DNA of 64,000 nt, from contig CAWDVA010000004.1 in NCBI GenBank assembly GCA_963805645.1, positions 1-64,000 on the forward strand. Direction: 5' to 3'. This DNA is from CAVXEH01 sp963805645 (GTDB lineage Bacteria > Chloroflexota > Limnocylindria > QHBO01). The notes under the pieces are model-generated. The model was not told the DNA's origin and ran no database searches. It saw only the letters and a program-made list of their open reading frames with translations. Shown here piece by piece: positions 49,891-58,229 of this stretch; the stretch's first letter is position 1; every line of letters starts with the position of its first letter. The position numbers and the translations under genes were made by a program.

Positions 49891-52800
49891 ATGGCTGTTC
49901 GAGGCACGAGTCCGCAGTTCATCGGTCGTACCGATGAGCTCGCGACGCTCGATCGGCTGCTCGACGGCGACAACCGGCTGCGCCTCGTCCTGGTGGGTGG
50001 TGAGGCCGGTATCGGGAAGAGCCGGCTCATCGCCGAGTGGGGAGACCGGGCGCGAAGACGCGGTACCCTCGTGCTCGTCGGCGGCGCCGTTGACGTTGCC
50101 GAGACGGGGACGCTGCCGTACGTCGCGATCATCGAGGCTCTGCGGCCGCTCACCGAGGAGTCCGGACGTCCGCTGCTCGCCAGCGTGGGCCCCATCGGCC
50201 CCGATCTCGCCCGTCTGCTGCCCAGCCTGGGACCCTCCCCGACGAGCCGGCCGTCGTTGGCGGGTCTGCCCGAGGAGTTCACCCAGGTCCGCCTCTTCGA
50301 GCAGCTGCTCGGTCTCCTGATGCGGCTCGCCGTCCACCAGCCCACCGTCCTCGCCCTGGAGGACCTCCAGTGGGCGGAGCAGTCCACCCGTGACCTGCTC
50401 ATGTACCTGGTGCACAACATCGGTAACGCTCCCATAGGTCTGATCGTCAGCTTCCGGACCGATGAGCTCCCGCCACTGCACCCGTTCCGGGCCGTGCTCG
50501 GACACCTGCTTCGTGGATGGGGCGCCGCCCGCCTGGACCTGGCCCCATTCGGACCCGAGGAGCACGCCGCGCACGTCGCGCAGCTGCTCGGGACCACGCC
50601 GTCAGCGGAGCTGCTGCGGGCGACCTATGCGCGCAGCGAGGGAAACCCGTTCTTCACCGAAGAGCTGCTGGCGGCCGGCGCACCGGACGCCGCCCGGCTG
50701 CCGGAGTCGCTGCGGGATGCGCTCCTGGTCCGGCTCCGCGAGCTGTCCCCGACTGCCCGTGGGGTGGTGCGGGCGATCTCCGTCGGCTGGTCCGTGCCGC
50801 ATCCGCTGCTGGCCCGGGTTGCCGGGCTGGACGAGCCGACGCTCCTTGCGGCACTGCGTGAGTCGGTCGACCGCGCCGTCGTGGTGCCCGATCCCGGAAC
50901 CGGCCGCTACGGCTTCCGCCACGCGCTCATCGCTGAGGCGATGTATGCCGACCTCCTGCCGGCCGAGCGCAGCCGCCTTCACCGTGCCTTCGCGGAGGCG
51001 CTGGAAGCGGAACCGGAGTTCGGCGCCGCGTCTCCGGCCCGGGCGACTGCCGAGCTCGCCAACCACTGGTACGCGGCCGGCCTGATGCGCAAGGCGCTTC
51101 CGGCCCTGGTGGCGGCGGCGGACGAAGCTCGCGGGGTGCACGCCCAGGGCGAGACGCTCGCCCACCTGGTCCGGGCAACCGAGATCGCGGACCGGCTCCG
51201 CGACGCGGATTCGGTGCTCCCCGTCGAACGCTGGGAGCTCGATGCCCGCACGGCCCTTGCCGCGGAGGCGGTGGGTGACTTCGAACGGGCGATCGACGGA
51301 TGGCACCGTGCGCTTGACCATGCGGTCGCCGCGCCGGCGGCAGTCCGCGCCGATCTGCTGGTCCGTCTGGGCGAGACGGAGTTCCTCGCCGGCAACCTTG
51401 AGCGATTCGTGGCTGCCCGGCGCGCCGCGGTCGAGCTGGTGCCTGCCGAGCCACCGTCCGCGCTGCGCGCGCTCGTCCTCGCCAAGCTCGCGATCGCCCT
51501 GAGCCTGGCGTCGCAGCTGGCGGACGCGCGGCCGATGGCGGAGGAGGCCCTCACCGTGGCCCGGCGCGTTGGCGCCCGTGCCGAAGAGGGCAAGGCACTG
51601 GGCACGCTCGGGACCGTCCTCTACCTGTCCGGCGCGTCGGAGGTGGCGGTGGGGCACCTGCGGGCGAGCCTGGAGATCAGCCAGGAGCTCGGTCGGTTCG
51701 GCGACGAGGCGATCGACCGGTCGAACCTGTCCGAGGCGCTGCACGAGGCGGGGCGGCCGCGCGAAGCGCTTGCCGTCGTGCTCGAGGGCCTCGAGCGGGC
51801 GCGAGCCAACGGTCTGGAGCGCACGTACGGGGAGACGATGACGGCTATCGCGGTCAACTGGCTGTTCCTGCTCGGCCGCTGGGAGGAAGCGGGGCGCATG
51901 GCCGCCGAGGCGCTGGAGCGTGCCCCGCACGGTCTCGCGGGCGACTGGACGGCCATGGCACAGGCCGAGCTGGAGATCTCGCAGGGTCGATTCGACGAGG
52001 CGAGCGCGCACCTGGACCGCGTCCTGGGAGGGGACCGCAGCGCCCGCGCACCGGGCTGGTACGGCCCGCACGAGCAGCGAGCCCACCTGCTGCTGGAGCT
52101 GGATCGGCCCGAAGAGGCGATGCGGGAGGTGCGCGCCGCGCTCGTCGCGCTCGACCGGCTTGGCATCGCACCCGAATCGGGAGAGATCCGCTGGCTCACG
52201 ATCCGCGGTCTCGAGGCCGCGACCGAAGTCTCGGAGAATGCGCGAGCCCGGGGTGACGAGACGGCCCTCGCCGACGCGGCCGCGCTGGTCGCCGATCTCA
52301 CCGCGCGCTTCGACGCGCACATCGCCGCGGTCGAGCGCCTGGCCGGCCGCCTCGACCGGCATACCGCCCTGGACGCCCTCCTCGTCGCCGCCGAGGCGAG
52401 CCGCTTCCGCCGCGAGCCTGACGCCGCGCTGTGGTGCCAGGCGGCCGATGGATTCGCGGCCATCGACCATCCCTGGGACGAGATCGGCTCGCGATGGCGC
52501 CAGGCCGAGGCCCTCCTCCTCGCCGGTCGCCCGCGATCGGAGGCGGCCGTTCCGCTGCGGGCCGCGCACGCCAGCGCCGTGGCGCTGGGCGCCGGCCCCA
52601 CGGTCGGCAGGATCGAGGCGCTCGCCCACCGGGCGCGGATCGCGCTCGACGAAGCGGATCGACGTCCCGGCTCGACCCCGGTTGGCGCCGAGCCGAACCC
52701 ACGGACGGCACCCGCGCTCGCGCCGCGTCTGCTGGAACGGCTCACATCGCGCGAGCGCGAGGTGCTGGCGCTCCTGGCGGGAGGGCGGACGAATCGCGAG

Positions 52801-52944
52801 ATCGCCGCCGAGCTGTTCATCAGCGACAAGACGGCAAGCGTGCACGTCACGCACATCAAGGAGAAGCTCGGGGTCCGGACCCGTGTCGAGGCGGCCGGCC
52901 TGGCGATCCGGCTGGGGGTCGCGGACGTTCCGCCGGACGCCTAA
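49891..52944 (+). CDS. LAL-type LuxR-family regulator (AAA ATPase-TPR-HTH)
   Basis: 1017 residues. FIGRTDELATLDRLLDG opens an STAND-type ATPase with Walker A VLVGGEAGIGKSRLIAEW (near residues 35-45) and Walker B VLALEDLQWAEQSTRDLLMY (near 153). A long helical TPR region follows (for example LVRLGETEFLAGNLERF, ALGTLGTVLYLSGASEVAVG). The last ~65 residues are a LuxR HTH (LTSREREVLALLAGGRTNRE, LFISDKTASVHVTHIKEKLG). Such regulators need ATP and ligand binding to activate target genes. Ligand and targets are unknown. It lies between the mutase and a small DUF6176-like gene. Confidence 0.93.
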   Translation: MAVRGTSPQFIGRTDELATLDRLLDGDNRLRLVLVGGEAGIGKSRLIAEWGDRARRRGTLVLVGGAVDVAETGTLPYVAIIEALRPLTEESGRPLLASVGPIGPDLARLLPSLGPSPTSRPSLAGLPEEFTQVRLFEQLLGLLMRLAVHQPTVLALEDLQWAEQSTRDLLMYLVHNIGNAPIGLIVSFRTDELPPLHPFRAVLGHLLRGWGAARLDLAPFGPEEHAAHVAQLLGTTPSAELLRATYARSEGNPFFTEELLAAGAPDAARLPESLRDALLVRLRELSPTARGVVRAISVGWSVPHPLLARVAGLDEPTLLAALRESVDRAVVVPDPGTGRYGFRHALIAEAMYADLLPAERSRLHRAFAEALEAEPEFGAASPARATAELANHWYAAGLMRKALPALVAAADEARGVHAQGETLAHLVRATEIADRLRDADSVLPVERWELDARTALAAEAVGDFERAIDGWHRALDHAVAAPAAVRADLLVRLGETEFLAGNLERFVAARRAAVELVPAEPPSALRALVLAKLAIALSLASQLADARPMAEEALTVARRVGARAEEGKALGTLGTVLYLSGASEVAVGHLRASLEISQELGRFGDEAIDRSNLSEALHEAGRPREALAVVLEGLERARANGLERTYGETMTAIAVNWLFLLGRWEEAGRMAAEALERAPHGLAGDWTAMAQAELEISQGRFDEASAHLDRVLGGDRSARAPGWYGPHEQRAHLLLELDRPEEAMREVRAALVALDRLGIAPESGEIRWLTIRGLEAATEVSENARARGDETALADAAALVADLTARFDAHIAAVERLAGRLDRHTALDALLVAAEASRFRREPDAALWCQAADGFAAIDHPWDEIGSRWRQAEALLLAGRPRSEAAVPLRAAHASAVALGAGPTVGRIEALAHRARIALDEADRRPGSTPVGAEPNPRTAPALAPRLLERLTSREREVLALLAGGRTNREIAAELFISDKTASVHVTHIKEKLGVRTRVEAAGLAIRLGVADVPPDA

Positions 52945-53014
52945 GGCATCGGCGAGCCGAAAATAAGGCCCTGCCCGATGTGCCGGGATGCCGGCCGGGA
53001 CAACACTGTGCCCG

Positions 53015-53401
53015 ATGAAGCAGACCTGCCTCGTGATTCCGCTGCAACCCGGTGCCCGGGACGCGGCGAAGAGCTGGCTGCGCACGCTGGAGGGTCCGCG
53101 AGCGGGGGAGCTCGCGCGAAGCGAGCGGCGGCTGGGCATCGAGCGGCAGGCCTGGTTCACCGCGGGCGACGGGCAGGACCTTCTCATCGGCAGGATCGAT
53201 GCGAAGGACTTCCCGAGGGCCGTGAGCCTTCTCGCCATCTCGATGGAGCCGTTCGACCTGTGGTTCAAGCGATCCATCGAGACGATGACCGGGCTGGATC
53301 TGAACGATTCACCTGCATCCGACGCTGCCGCGCTCCTGTCGAGGTACGCGGTTGAACCGGCGCGGGTCCCGGTGATGGCTCAGCCGGCCCCACTCGCCTG
53401 A
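53015..53401 (+). CDS. DUF6176-like small protein
   Basis: 128 residues. The opening MKQTCLVIPLQPGARDAAKS, followed by an ERQAWFTAGDGQDLLIGRID strand and AKDFPRAVSLLAIS, resembles the ferredoxin-like DUF6176 family (CxxIxLxPG at the start and a D-L-L-I/G-R-I-D strand). No active site known. An AACACT hexamer about 7 bases before the ATG could be a leaderless -10. The 113 bases after it hold a possible two-way hairpin before the convergent dehydrogenase gene. Confidence 0.55.
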   Translation: MKQTCLVIPLQPGARDAAKSWLRTLEGPRAGELARSERRLGIERQAWFTAGDGQDLLIGRIDAKDFPRAVSLLAISMEPFDLWFKRSIETMTGLDLNDSPASDAAALLSRYAVEPARVPVMAQPAPLA

Positions 53402-53429
53402 CAGGGGGTCCGGGGGGAGCGACCTCGAT

Positions 53430-53481
53430 CAGGGCGGGGTCACGCGGGCATGAAGGGGGGAAGTCCGTGGATCCCGCCCTG
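53430..53481. terminator. Possible two-way terminator hairpin
   Basis: CAGGGCGGG at 53430-53438 pairs with CCCGCCCTG at 53473-53481 around a 34-base loop, in the gap between two convergent genes. The long loop makes it uncertain. Confidence 0.3.
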
Positions 53482-53515
53482 TCAGGGCGCGAGGTTGAAC
53501 AGGCGTCATCCCCGG

Positions 53516-54778
53516 CTACGGATAGAGCCCACGGAGCGTCGTCGCCTCCGCCACGCGTTGCACCGCGAGCATCGTCGCAGCGCTGCGCAGATCGGCACGC
53601 TGCTTCTCGGCGAGGGCCACGACGGCGGCGGTGGCGCCATCCATGATCCGATCGAGGTCGGCGGCGATCTCCTCCTCGCTCCAGAAGAACGACTGCATGT
53701 CCTGGACCCACTCGAAATACCCCAGGACCATGCCCCCGGCGGTGCACAGGATGTCCGGCAGGACCGCGATGCCGCGATCGTTGAGGATGGCATCGGCCTC
53801 CGGGGTGGTCGGCCCGTTCGCGGCCTCCACCACGATGGAGGCCGCGACCCGGGGTGCGACCGCTGCCGTGATCTGGTTCTGGACGCCGGCCGAGACGAGG
53901 ATGGCGCAATCGGTCGAGAAGATCTCCTGCCGGTCCATGGGCTCGCCGTCCGGACATCCCTTGATCGAGTCGTGACCCCGGACCCAGGCGATCGCCGCGT
54001 CGATATCCAGGCCCGCGTCGGATCGGACCGCGTCACGATCGTCCGCGACCGCGACGATGCGGGCCCCGGTCCCGGCGAGCATCTGCGCCAGCGTGCCGCC
54101 CACCCGGCCGAATCCCTGCACGGCGACCCGCGCGCCGTCGAGGGCGATGCCCTTGGCGGAGGCGGCGGCCAGGGTCGCGCGGAACGCTCCGCGGCTGGTG
54201 GCCTCGCGGCGTCCGGCGGTGCCTCCCACTGCGAGCGGCTTGCCCGAGACCGAGCCTGCCACCGTGTGGCCCAGGTGCATGCTGAAGGTGTCCATCATCC
54301 AGGCCATGGTCTGCGACCCGGTGTTCACGTCGGGGGTTGGAATGTCCCGCTCGGGACCAATCAGCATGCTGATCTCCGTCGCGTAGCGGCGGGTGAGGCC
54401 CTCCCGCTCGTGCGACGAGAGCCGGCGGGGGTTGACGACGACGCCCCCGAACGCACCGCCGTACGGGATCTCGACCAGCGCCGCCTTCCAGGTGTTCCAC
54501 ATCGCGTTGGCACGCACGAGGTTCAGCGTGAGGTCCCGGGTGAATCGCACGCCCCCGGTGGCCGGGCCCCGGTTCAGGTTGTGGTGCACCCGGAAGCCGG
54601 TGAACGCCTCGACGTGGCCGTCGTCGAACCGCACGGGGAAGTGGACCTCGAACTCGCGCTTCGGCACGCGCAGCACGCGGTGCATGGCATCGTCCAGCCC
54701 GAGCCGCTCGGCCGCGGCGTCCAGCTTCTCCTGAGCTTCCGACCAGACATCGTGATCGACTGCGTTGGGCGAGGCCAT
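53516..54778 (-). CDS. Glu/Leu/Phe/Val dehydrogenase homologue with Phe at the catalytic Lys position
   Basis: 420 residues, family length. Matches: VHHNLNRGPATGGVRFTRDL, AMWNTWKAALVEIPYGG, DIPTPDVNTGSQTMAWMMD (with the catalytic Asp), GRREATSRGAF, the NAD(P) fold RVAVQGFGRVGGTLAQML and VEAANGPTTPEAD, and LPDILCTAGGMVLGYFEWVQ. The family motif P-Y-G-G-A-K-G-G reads PYGGAFGG: codon TTC at 54449-54451 (residue 110) replaces the Lys that activates water and binds substrate carboxylate. AGGAGG sits upstream of the ATG. It may have lost classical amino-acid dehydrogenase activity or act on a different substrate. Confidence 0.88.
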   Translation of the reverse strand: MASPNAVDHDVWSEAQEKLDAAAERLGLDDAMHRVLRVPKREFEVHFPVRFDDGHVEAFTGFRVHHNLNRGPATGGVRFTRDLTLNLVRANAMWNTWKAALVEIPYGGAFGGVVVNPRRLSSHEREGLTRRYATEISMLIGPERDIPTPDVNTGSQTMAWMMDTFSMHLGHTVAGSVSGKPLAVGGTAGRREATSRGAFRATLAAASAKGIALDGARVAVQGFGRVGGTLAQMLAGTGARIVAVADDRDAVRSDAGLDIDAAIAWVRGHDSIKGCPDGEPMDRQEIFSTDCAILVSAGVQNQITAAVAPRVAASIVVEAANGPTTPEADAILNDRGIAVLPDILCTAGGMVLGYFEWVQDMQSFFWSEEEIAADLDRIMDGATAAVVALAEKQRADLRSAATMLAVQRVAEATTLRGLYP

Positions 54779-54966
54779 GGGTCCTCCTCGTCGTGAACGG
54801 ATCATCCCCGGCGGCCAGGGGGTTCGTTCGGAACAGGCTACCGTCTGCGCCGCCTGGGGGCCAGCCCCGAACGGGCGTGGCAAGATGGTCGGGCAACACC
54901 AGCAGTCGCGGTGCCGGCGCCCCTGCAGTCGTCGACCGGCACCCCAGCGCATCGAGGTGCATACCG

Positions 54967-55905
54967 ATGGCCCCGCGCGTCCTCACCGTCAGCGGGCCGG
55001 TCCCCCCGGAGCGGATCGGCTTCACCCTCCCCCACGAGCACACCTCCTGCCGGCTCGAGCAGGCCGCCCACCGCGAGCAGCTTGTCGACTTCACCACCGA
55101 TGCCGACGTCATGGCCGACGAGCTGCGGGACTTCCGGCGTCGCGGCGGCAGCTGCGTCGTGGACCTGACGCCTCCCGGCCTGGGCCGGGACCCGGTCTGG
55201 CTGCGGAACCTCGCGACCCGGACCGGCCTCTCGATCGTGATGGCCGCCGGCTGGTACCGGGAGAGCTGGTACCCCCCTGAGGCAGGGATCGACCGCCGCA
55301 GCGCCGACGACCTGGCTGACGAGATCGTCGCCGAGGTGGAGGAGGGAGTCGGGGAGACGGGGGTCCATCCGGGGATCATTGGCGAGATCGGCACCGATCA
55401 CGCCTGGGTCAGCCCGCGCGAGGAGCGGGTGCACCGGGCGGCCGCACGGGCCGCGCAGCGCAGCGGGCTCTCCGTGGTGACCCATTCGCTGCACAGCGCC
55501 GTTGCGCTCGCCCAGCTGCGGATCTTCGAGGAAGAGGGGCTGGATCCGGCCCGGGTGGTCATCGGCCACGCGGATTCGGTGCCCGACCTCGACTTTCAGC
55601 TCGCGCTCCTGGAGCGCGGCGCGAACCTGTGCTTCGACCTCCTCGGACGCGCCGGCGAAGGGGCGGCAGCCCGGGAGGCGCGCCTCGTGGAGCTGCTCGT
55701 GGAGCTCCTGGAGCGCGGCTTCGCCGACCGCATCCTCCTGAGCCAGGACATCAGCACCACCGACCAGCTCAGGGCCTATGGCGGCACCGGGTACGGCTAC
55801 CTGGCCCAGCACTTCCTTCCGCACCTGCGGACCGCCGCGGTCGGCGAGGGCGAGATCGCGACCATGACGGTCGACAATCCGCGGCGGATCCTGACCGTCG
55901 ACTGA
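54967..55905 (+). CDS. Phosphotriesterase-family (PHP-like) amidohydrolase
   Basis: 312 residues. Metal ligands: FTLPHEHTSC at the N-terminus, the bridging Glu in GIIGEIGTDHAWV (position that is carbamylated Lys in PTE but Glu in E. coli PHP and many relatives), VVTHSLHSAVA, VIGHADSVPD and the Asp in ILLSQDISTT. A two-metal TIM barrel enzyme, likely a lactonase or phosphoester/amide hydrolase; true organophosphate activity is unlikely. GAGGTG lies upstream. The next gene starts 18 bases later on the same strand, so the two may be co-transcribed. Confidence 0.88.
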   Translation: MAPRVLTVSGPVPPERIGFTLPHEHTSCRLEQAAHREQLVDFTTDADVMADELRDFRRRGGSCVVDLTPPGLGRDPVWLRNLATRTGLSIVMAAGWYRESWYPPEAGIDRRSADDLADEIVAEVEEGVGETGVHPGIIGEIGTDHAWVSPREERVHRAAARAAQRSGLSVVTHSLHSAVALAQLRIFEEEGLDPARVVIGHADSVPDLDFQLALLERGANLCFDLLGRAGEGAAAREARLVELLVELLERGFADRILLSQDISTTDQLRAYGGTGYGYLAQHFLPHLRTAAVGEGEIATMTVDNPRRILTVD

Positions 55906-55923
55906 CGGCCCTCGGCACCCGCG

Positions 55924-56979
55924 ATGAGCGACCAGGACACGCCCGATCCCCGAGATCCACGGGCCGACCTTCGCCGCATCGCGTTCCTGCTCGAGGCCGC
56001 GAGCGAGCCCACCTACCGGGTCCGGGCCTTCCGAGCCGCGCAGACCCTGCTGGCGCGGCTGCCGGCGGACGAGCTCGCCGAGCGGGTCCGCGCCGGAACG
56101 CTGCGCGAGCTGCCGGGGATCGGCGAGGTGCTGGAACGAACGATTACGGAGTCGTTGCGTGGCGAGGAGCCGGTCTACCTTCGGAGGCTCGAGGCCACGG
56201 GGGGCCGGCCGGTGGCCGACGGCGCGGCCGAGATCCTGCGGGCGCTGCGCGGCGACTGCCACGTCCACTCCGACTGGTCCGATGGCGGCTCGCCGATCAG
56301 GGAGATGGCGGAGACCGCCCGTGAGCTGGGGCACGCGTGGATCGTGCTCACGGACCACTCGCCGCGGCTGACCGTCGCCAACGGCCTCTCGGCCGAGCGG
56401 CTGCAGGCCCAGCTTGACGAGGTCGCCGTCCTCAATGCGGAGCTCGACGGGTTCCGAATCCTCACCGGGATCGAGGTCGACATCCTGCCGGACGGCTCGC
56501 TCGACCAGGACCGCGACCTCCTGGCGCGCCTGGACGTGGTGGTGGCCAGCGTGCACTCCGAGCTGCGCATGGAGGGGCGTCTCATGACCCGTCGGCTGGT
56601 CACCGCCCTCGCCGACCCGCACCTCGACGTCCTGGGTCACGTCACCGGGCGGATGGTCACCGGCAAGCGGCGTCGGCCGCCGTCGGAGTTCGACGCGGAG
56701 ATCGTGTTCGCGGCCGCCGCGCGCTTCGACAAGGCCGTGGAGATCAACAGCCGCCCGGAGCGGCTCGATCCGCCGAAGCGCCTCCTTCGGCTGGCCGTCG
56801 AGGCCGGCTGTCGCTTCGCCATCGACTCCGATGCCCACGCGCCGGGCCAGCTGGCCTGGCTGCGCAACGGCGCCGAACGCGCCTTCGGGTGCGGCGTTCC
56901 GCCCGGCCGGATCGTCAACGCCGGGGACGCGGCGGCGGTGGTCGCCTGGACCTCGTCGCACGACGAGGGCGCCGGCTGA
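55924..56979 (+). CDS. PHP-domain protein with N-terminal HhH region (PolX-tail-like)
   Basis: 351 residues. The first ~75 residues contain PolX-like helix-hairpin-helix segments (ERVRAGTLRELPGIGEVL), then a PHP domain with metal-binding motifs DCHVHSDWSDGG, WIVLTDHSPRLTVANGLS, VVASVHSELRM, and FAIDSDAHAPGQLAWL. PolX family X polymerases carry such a PHP domain at their C-terminus; here the polymerase palm is missing, so it is a stand-alone phosphoesterase or nuclease. Likely role in DNA repair or nucleotide trimming; not certain. It follows the phosphotriesterase-like gene by 18 bases. Confidence 0.85.
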   Translation: MSDQDTPDPRDPRADLRRIAFLLEAASEPTYRVRAFRAAQTLLARLPADELAERVRAGTLRELPGIGEVLERTITESLRGEEPVYLRRLEATGGRPVADGAAEILRALRGDCHVHSDWSDGGSPIREMAETARELGHAWIVLTDHSPRLTVANGLSAERLQAQLDEVAVLNAELDGFRILTGIEVDILPDGSLDQDRDLLARLDVVVASVHSELRMEGRLMTRRLVTALADPHLDVLGHVTGRMVTGKRRRPPSEFDAEIVFAAAARFDKAVEINSRPERLDPPKRLLRLAVEAGCRFAIDSDAHAPGQLAWLRNGAERAFGCGVPPGRIVNAGDAAAVVAWTSSHDEGAG

Positions 56980-57063
56980 GCCGCGGCCGCGGGTGGCCGC
57001 GGCGCCGGCATCGGGCCATACTGGACCTTCGCACGAACGCACGAAGATCGCACGGAGGTCCCC

Positions 57064-57267
57064 ATGTCCGTTGCCCGCGTCACCGAGCTCTCCTGCACAT
57101 CGAACCAGTCCTTCGAGGAGGCGATCCACCAGGGCCTGGAGCGCGCGATGAAGACCCTCCGCGGCGTGCGCAGCGCCTGGATCAAGGAGCAGCGCGTCAA
57201 CGTCGGCCGGGACGGCAGCCTGGAGTATCAGGCCAACATCCTGGTGACATTCATCCTCGAGGACTGA
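57064..57267 (+). CDS. Dodecin
   Basis: 67 residues. SVARVTELSCTSNQSFEEAI followed by GLERAMKTLRGVRSAWIKEQ and YQANILVTFILED is the full dodecin pattern. Dodecins form hollow 12-mers that bind flavins (and CoA in some), storing or buffering riboflavin, FMN or FAD. AGGAG lies seven bases before the ATG. It fits a cell using flavin and F420 cofactors. The Trp that stacks on the flavin ring is present in AWIKEQ. Confidence 0.93.
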   Translation: MSVARVTELSCTSNQSFEEAIHQGLERAMKTLRGVRSAWIKEQRVNVGRDGSLEYQANILVTFILED

Positions 57268-57321
57268 GGGCGGTTCGCGCGGTCCGCCGTCGCCGACCGG
57301 CGGCGGCCATCACGCCCGCGG

Positions 57322-58218
57322 TTACCAGGGCGGAGCGAGGCGCTCCGTCGTGTCATGGTCGGCGTGCTGGCCCTCCGCCGTGAGGGGGATGAGGGCCACG
57401 TGGTCCGCGCCGGCGGCACGCATCCCGGCCAGGCGCTGCCGCACGATCGCCTCGGGTCCCCAGGCCACCAGCGCATCCACGACCCGGTCTGCGCCCGGCG
57501 CCTCGAGCTCGGCATCGGTGAAGCCCAGGCGTCGCAGGTTGGCGAGGTAGTTGGGCAGCGACAGGTAGCGGGCGAGGTAGCGGCGCGCCGCCTGGCGCGC
57601 GGCAGCCGGGTCCTCCTCGAGGCGCACCGCCTGGCTGACGATCAGCATCGGCCGCGGGTGGTCGGCCGCACGGGGGAGCCCGTCCAGGAAGCTGCGCGAC
57701 TCGCTGACCGCCTCCACCGGAACGCAGTACAGGAATGCGCCGTCCGTGCGCTCCGCAGCGAGCCGCTGCATCCGCCGGCGCAGCGCGGCGAGGACGAGCG
57801 GCGGCTCGCCATGGGGGATCGGGCCAAGGTACGGAGCGGCGCGGTAGGCGTCCAGGTAGGCGGTCATGGCCTCGATGGGAGGCAGCCAGCGGTGACCGCG
57901 GACGGTCTGCACCTCCTGGTGCCCGACGCCCAGGCCCATGAGCATGCGGCCACCGGACAGCTCGTGGAGCGTGGCGGCGGCCGCGTGGGCCGCGACGGCG
58001 TCACGCGCCGTGGTCTGGGCGATCCCCACCGCCAGGCCGATCCGCTCCGTGCGTGCCGCCAGGTGACCGAGCAGCGCGAACGGTTCTCGACCGATGCCCT
58101 CCTGGGTCCAGGCCACGTCGTAGCCCAGGTGCTCCGCGGTGCGGACCAGGTCGACCGTCTGCTCCGCCGGGAGCCGGTCGTAGCCGGACCACAGGCCGAA
58201 CGGTCCGATCTGCGCCAT
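57322..58218 (-). CDS. F420-type LLM-class oxidoreductase
   Basis: 298 residues, luciferase-like TIM barrel. Motifs: RTAEHLGYDVAWTQEGIGRE, ARTERIGLAVGIAQTTARDA, ELSGGRMLMGLGVGHQEVQT and PPLVLAALRRRMQRLAAERT. These fit the F420-dependent LLM class (probable coenzyme F420 rather than FMN). Substrate unknown. Eleven bases after the next gene on the same strand, so possibly co-transcribed with it. Confidence 0.87.
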   Translation of the reverse strand: MAQIGPFGLWSGYDRLPAEQTVDLVRTAEHLGYDVAWTQEGIGREPFALLGHLAARTERIGLAVGIAQTTARDAVAAHAAAATLHELSGGRMLMGLGVGHQEVQTVRGHRWLPPIEAMTAYLDAYRAAPYLGPIPHGEPPLVLAALRRRMQRLAAERTDGAFLYCVPVEAVSESRSFLDGLPRAADHPRPMLIVSQAVRLEEDPAAARQAARRYLARYLSLPNYLANLRRLGFTDAELEAPGADRVVDALVAWGPEAIVRQRLAGMRAAGADHVALIPLTAEGQHADHDTTERLAPPW

Positions 58219-58229
58219 CGGCCGACGCC

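Noticed and set aside
54967..55905. Glu in place of the carbamylated Lys in the phosphotriesterase-like protein as an active-site defect
   Set aside because: Glu at this position is the normal state in the PHP branch of the family, so it is not a loss of function.
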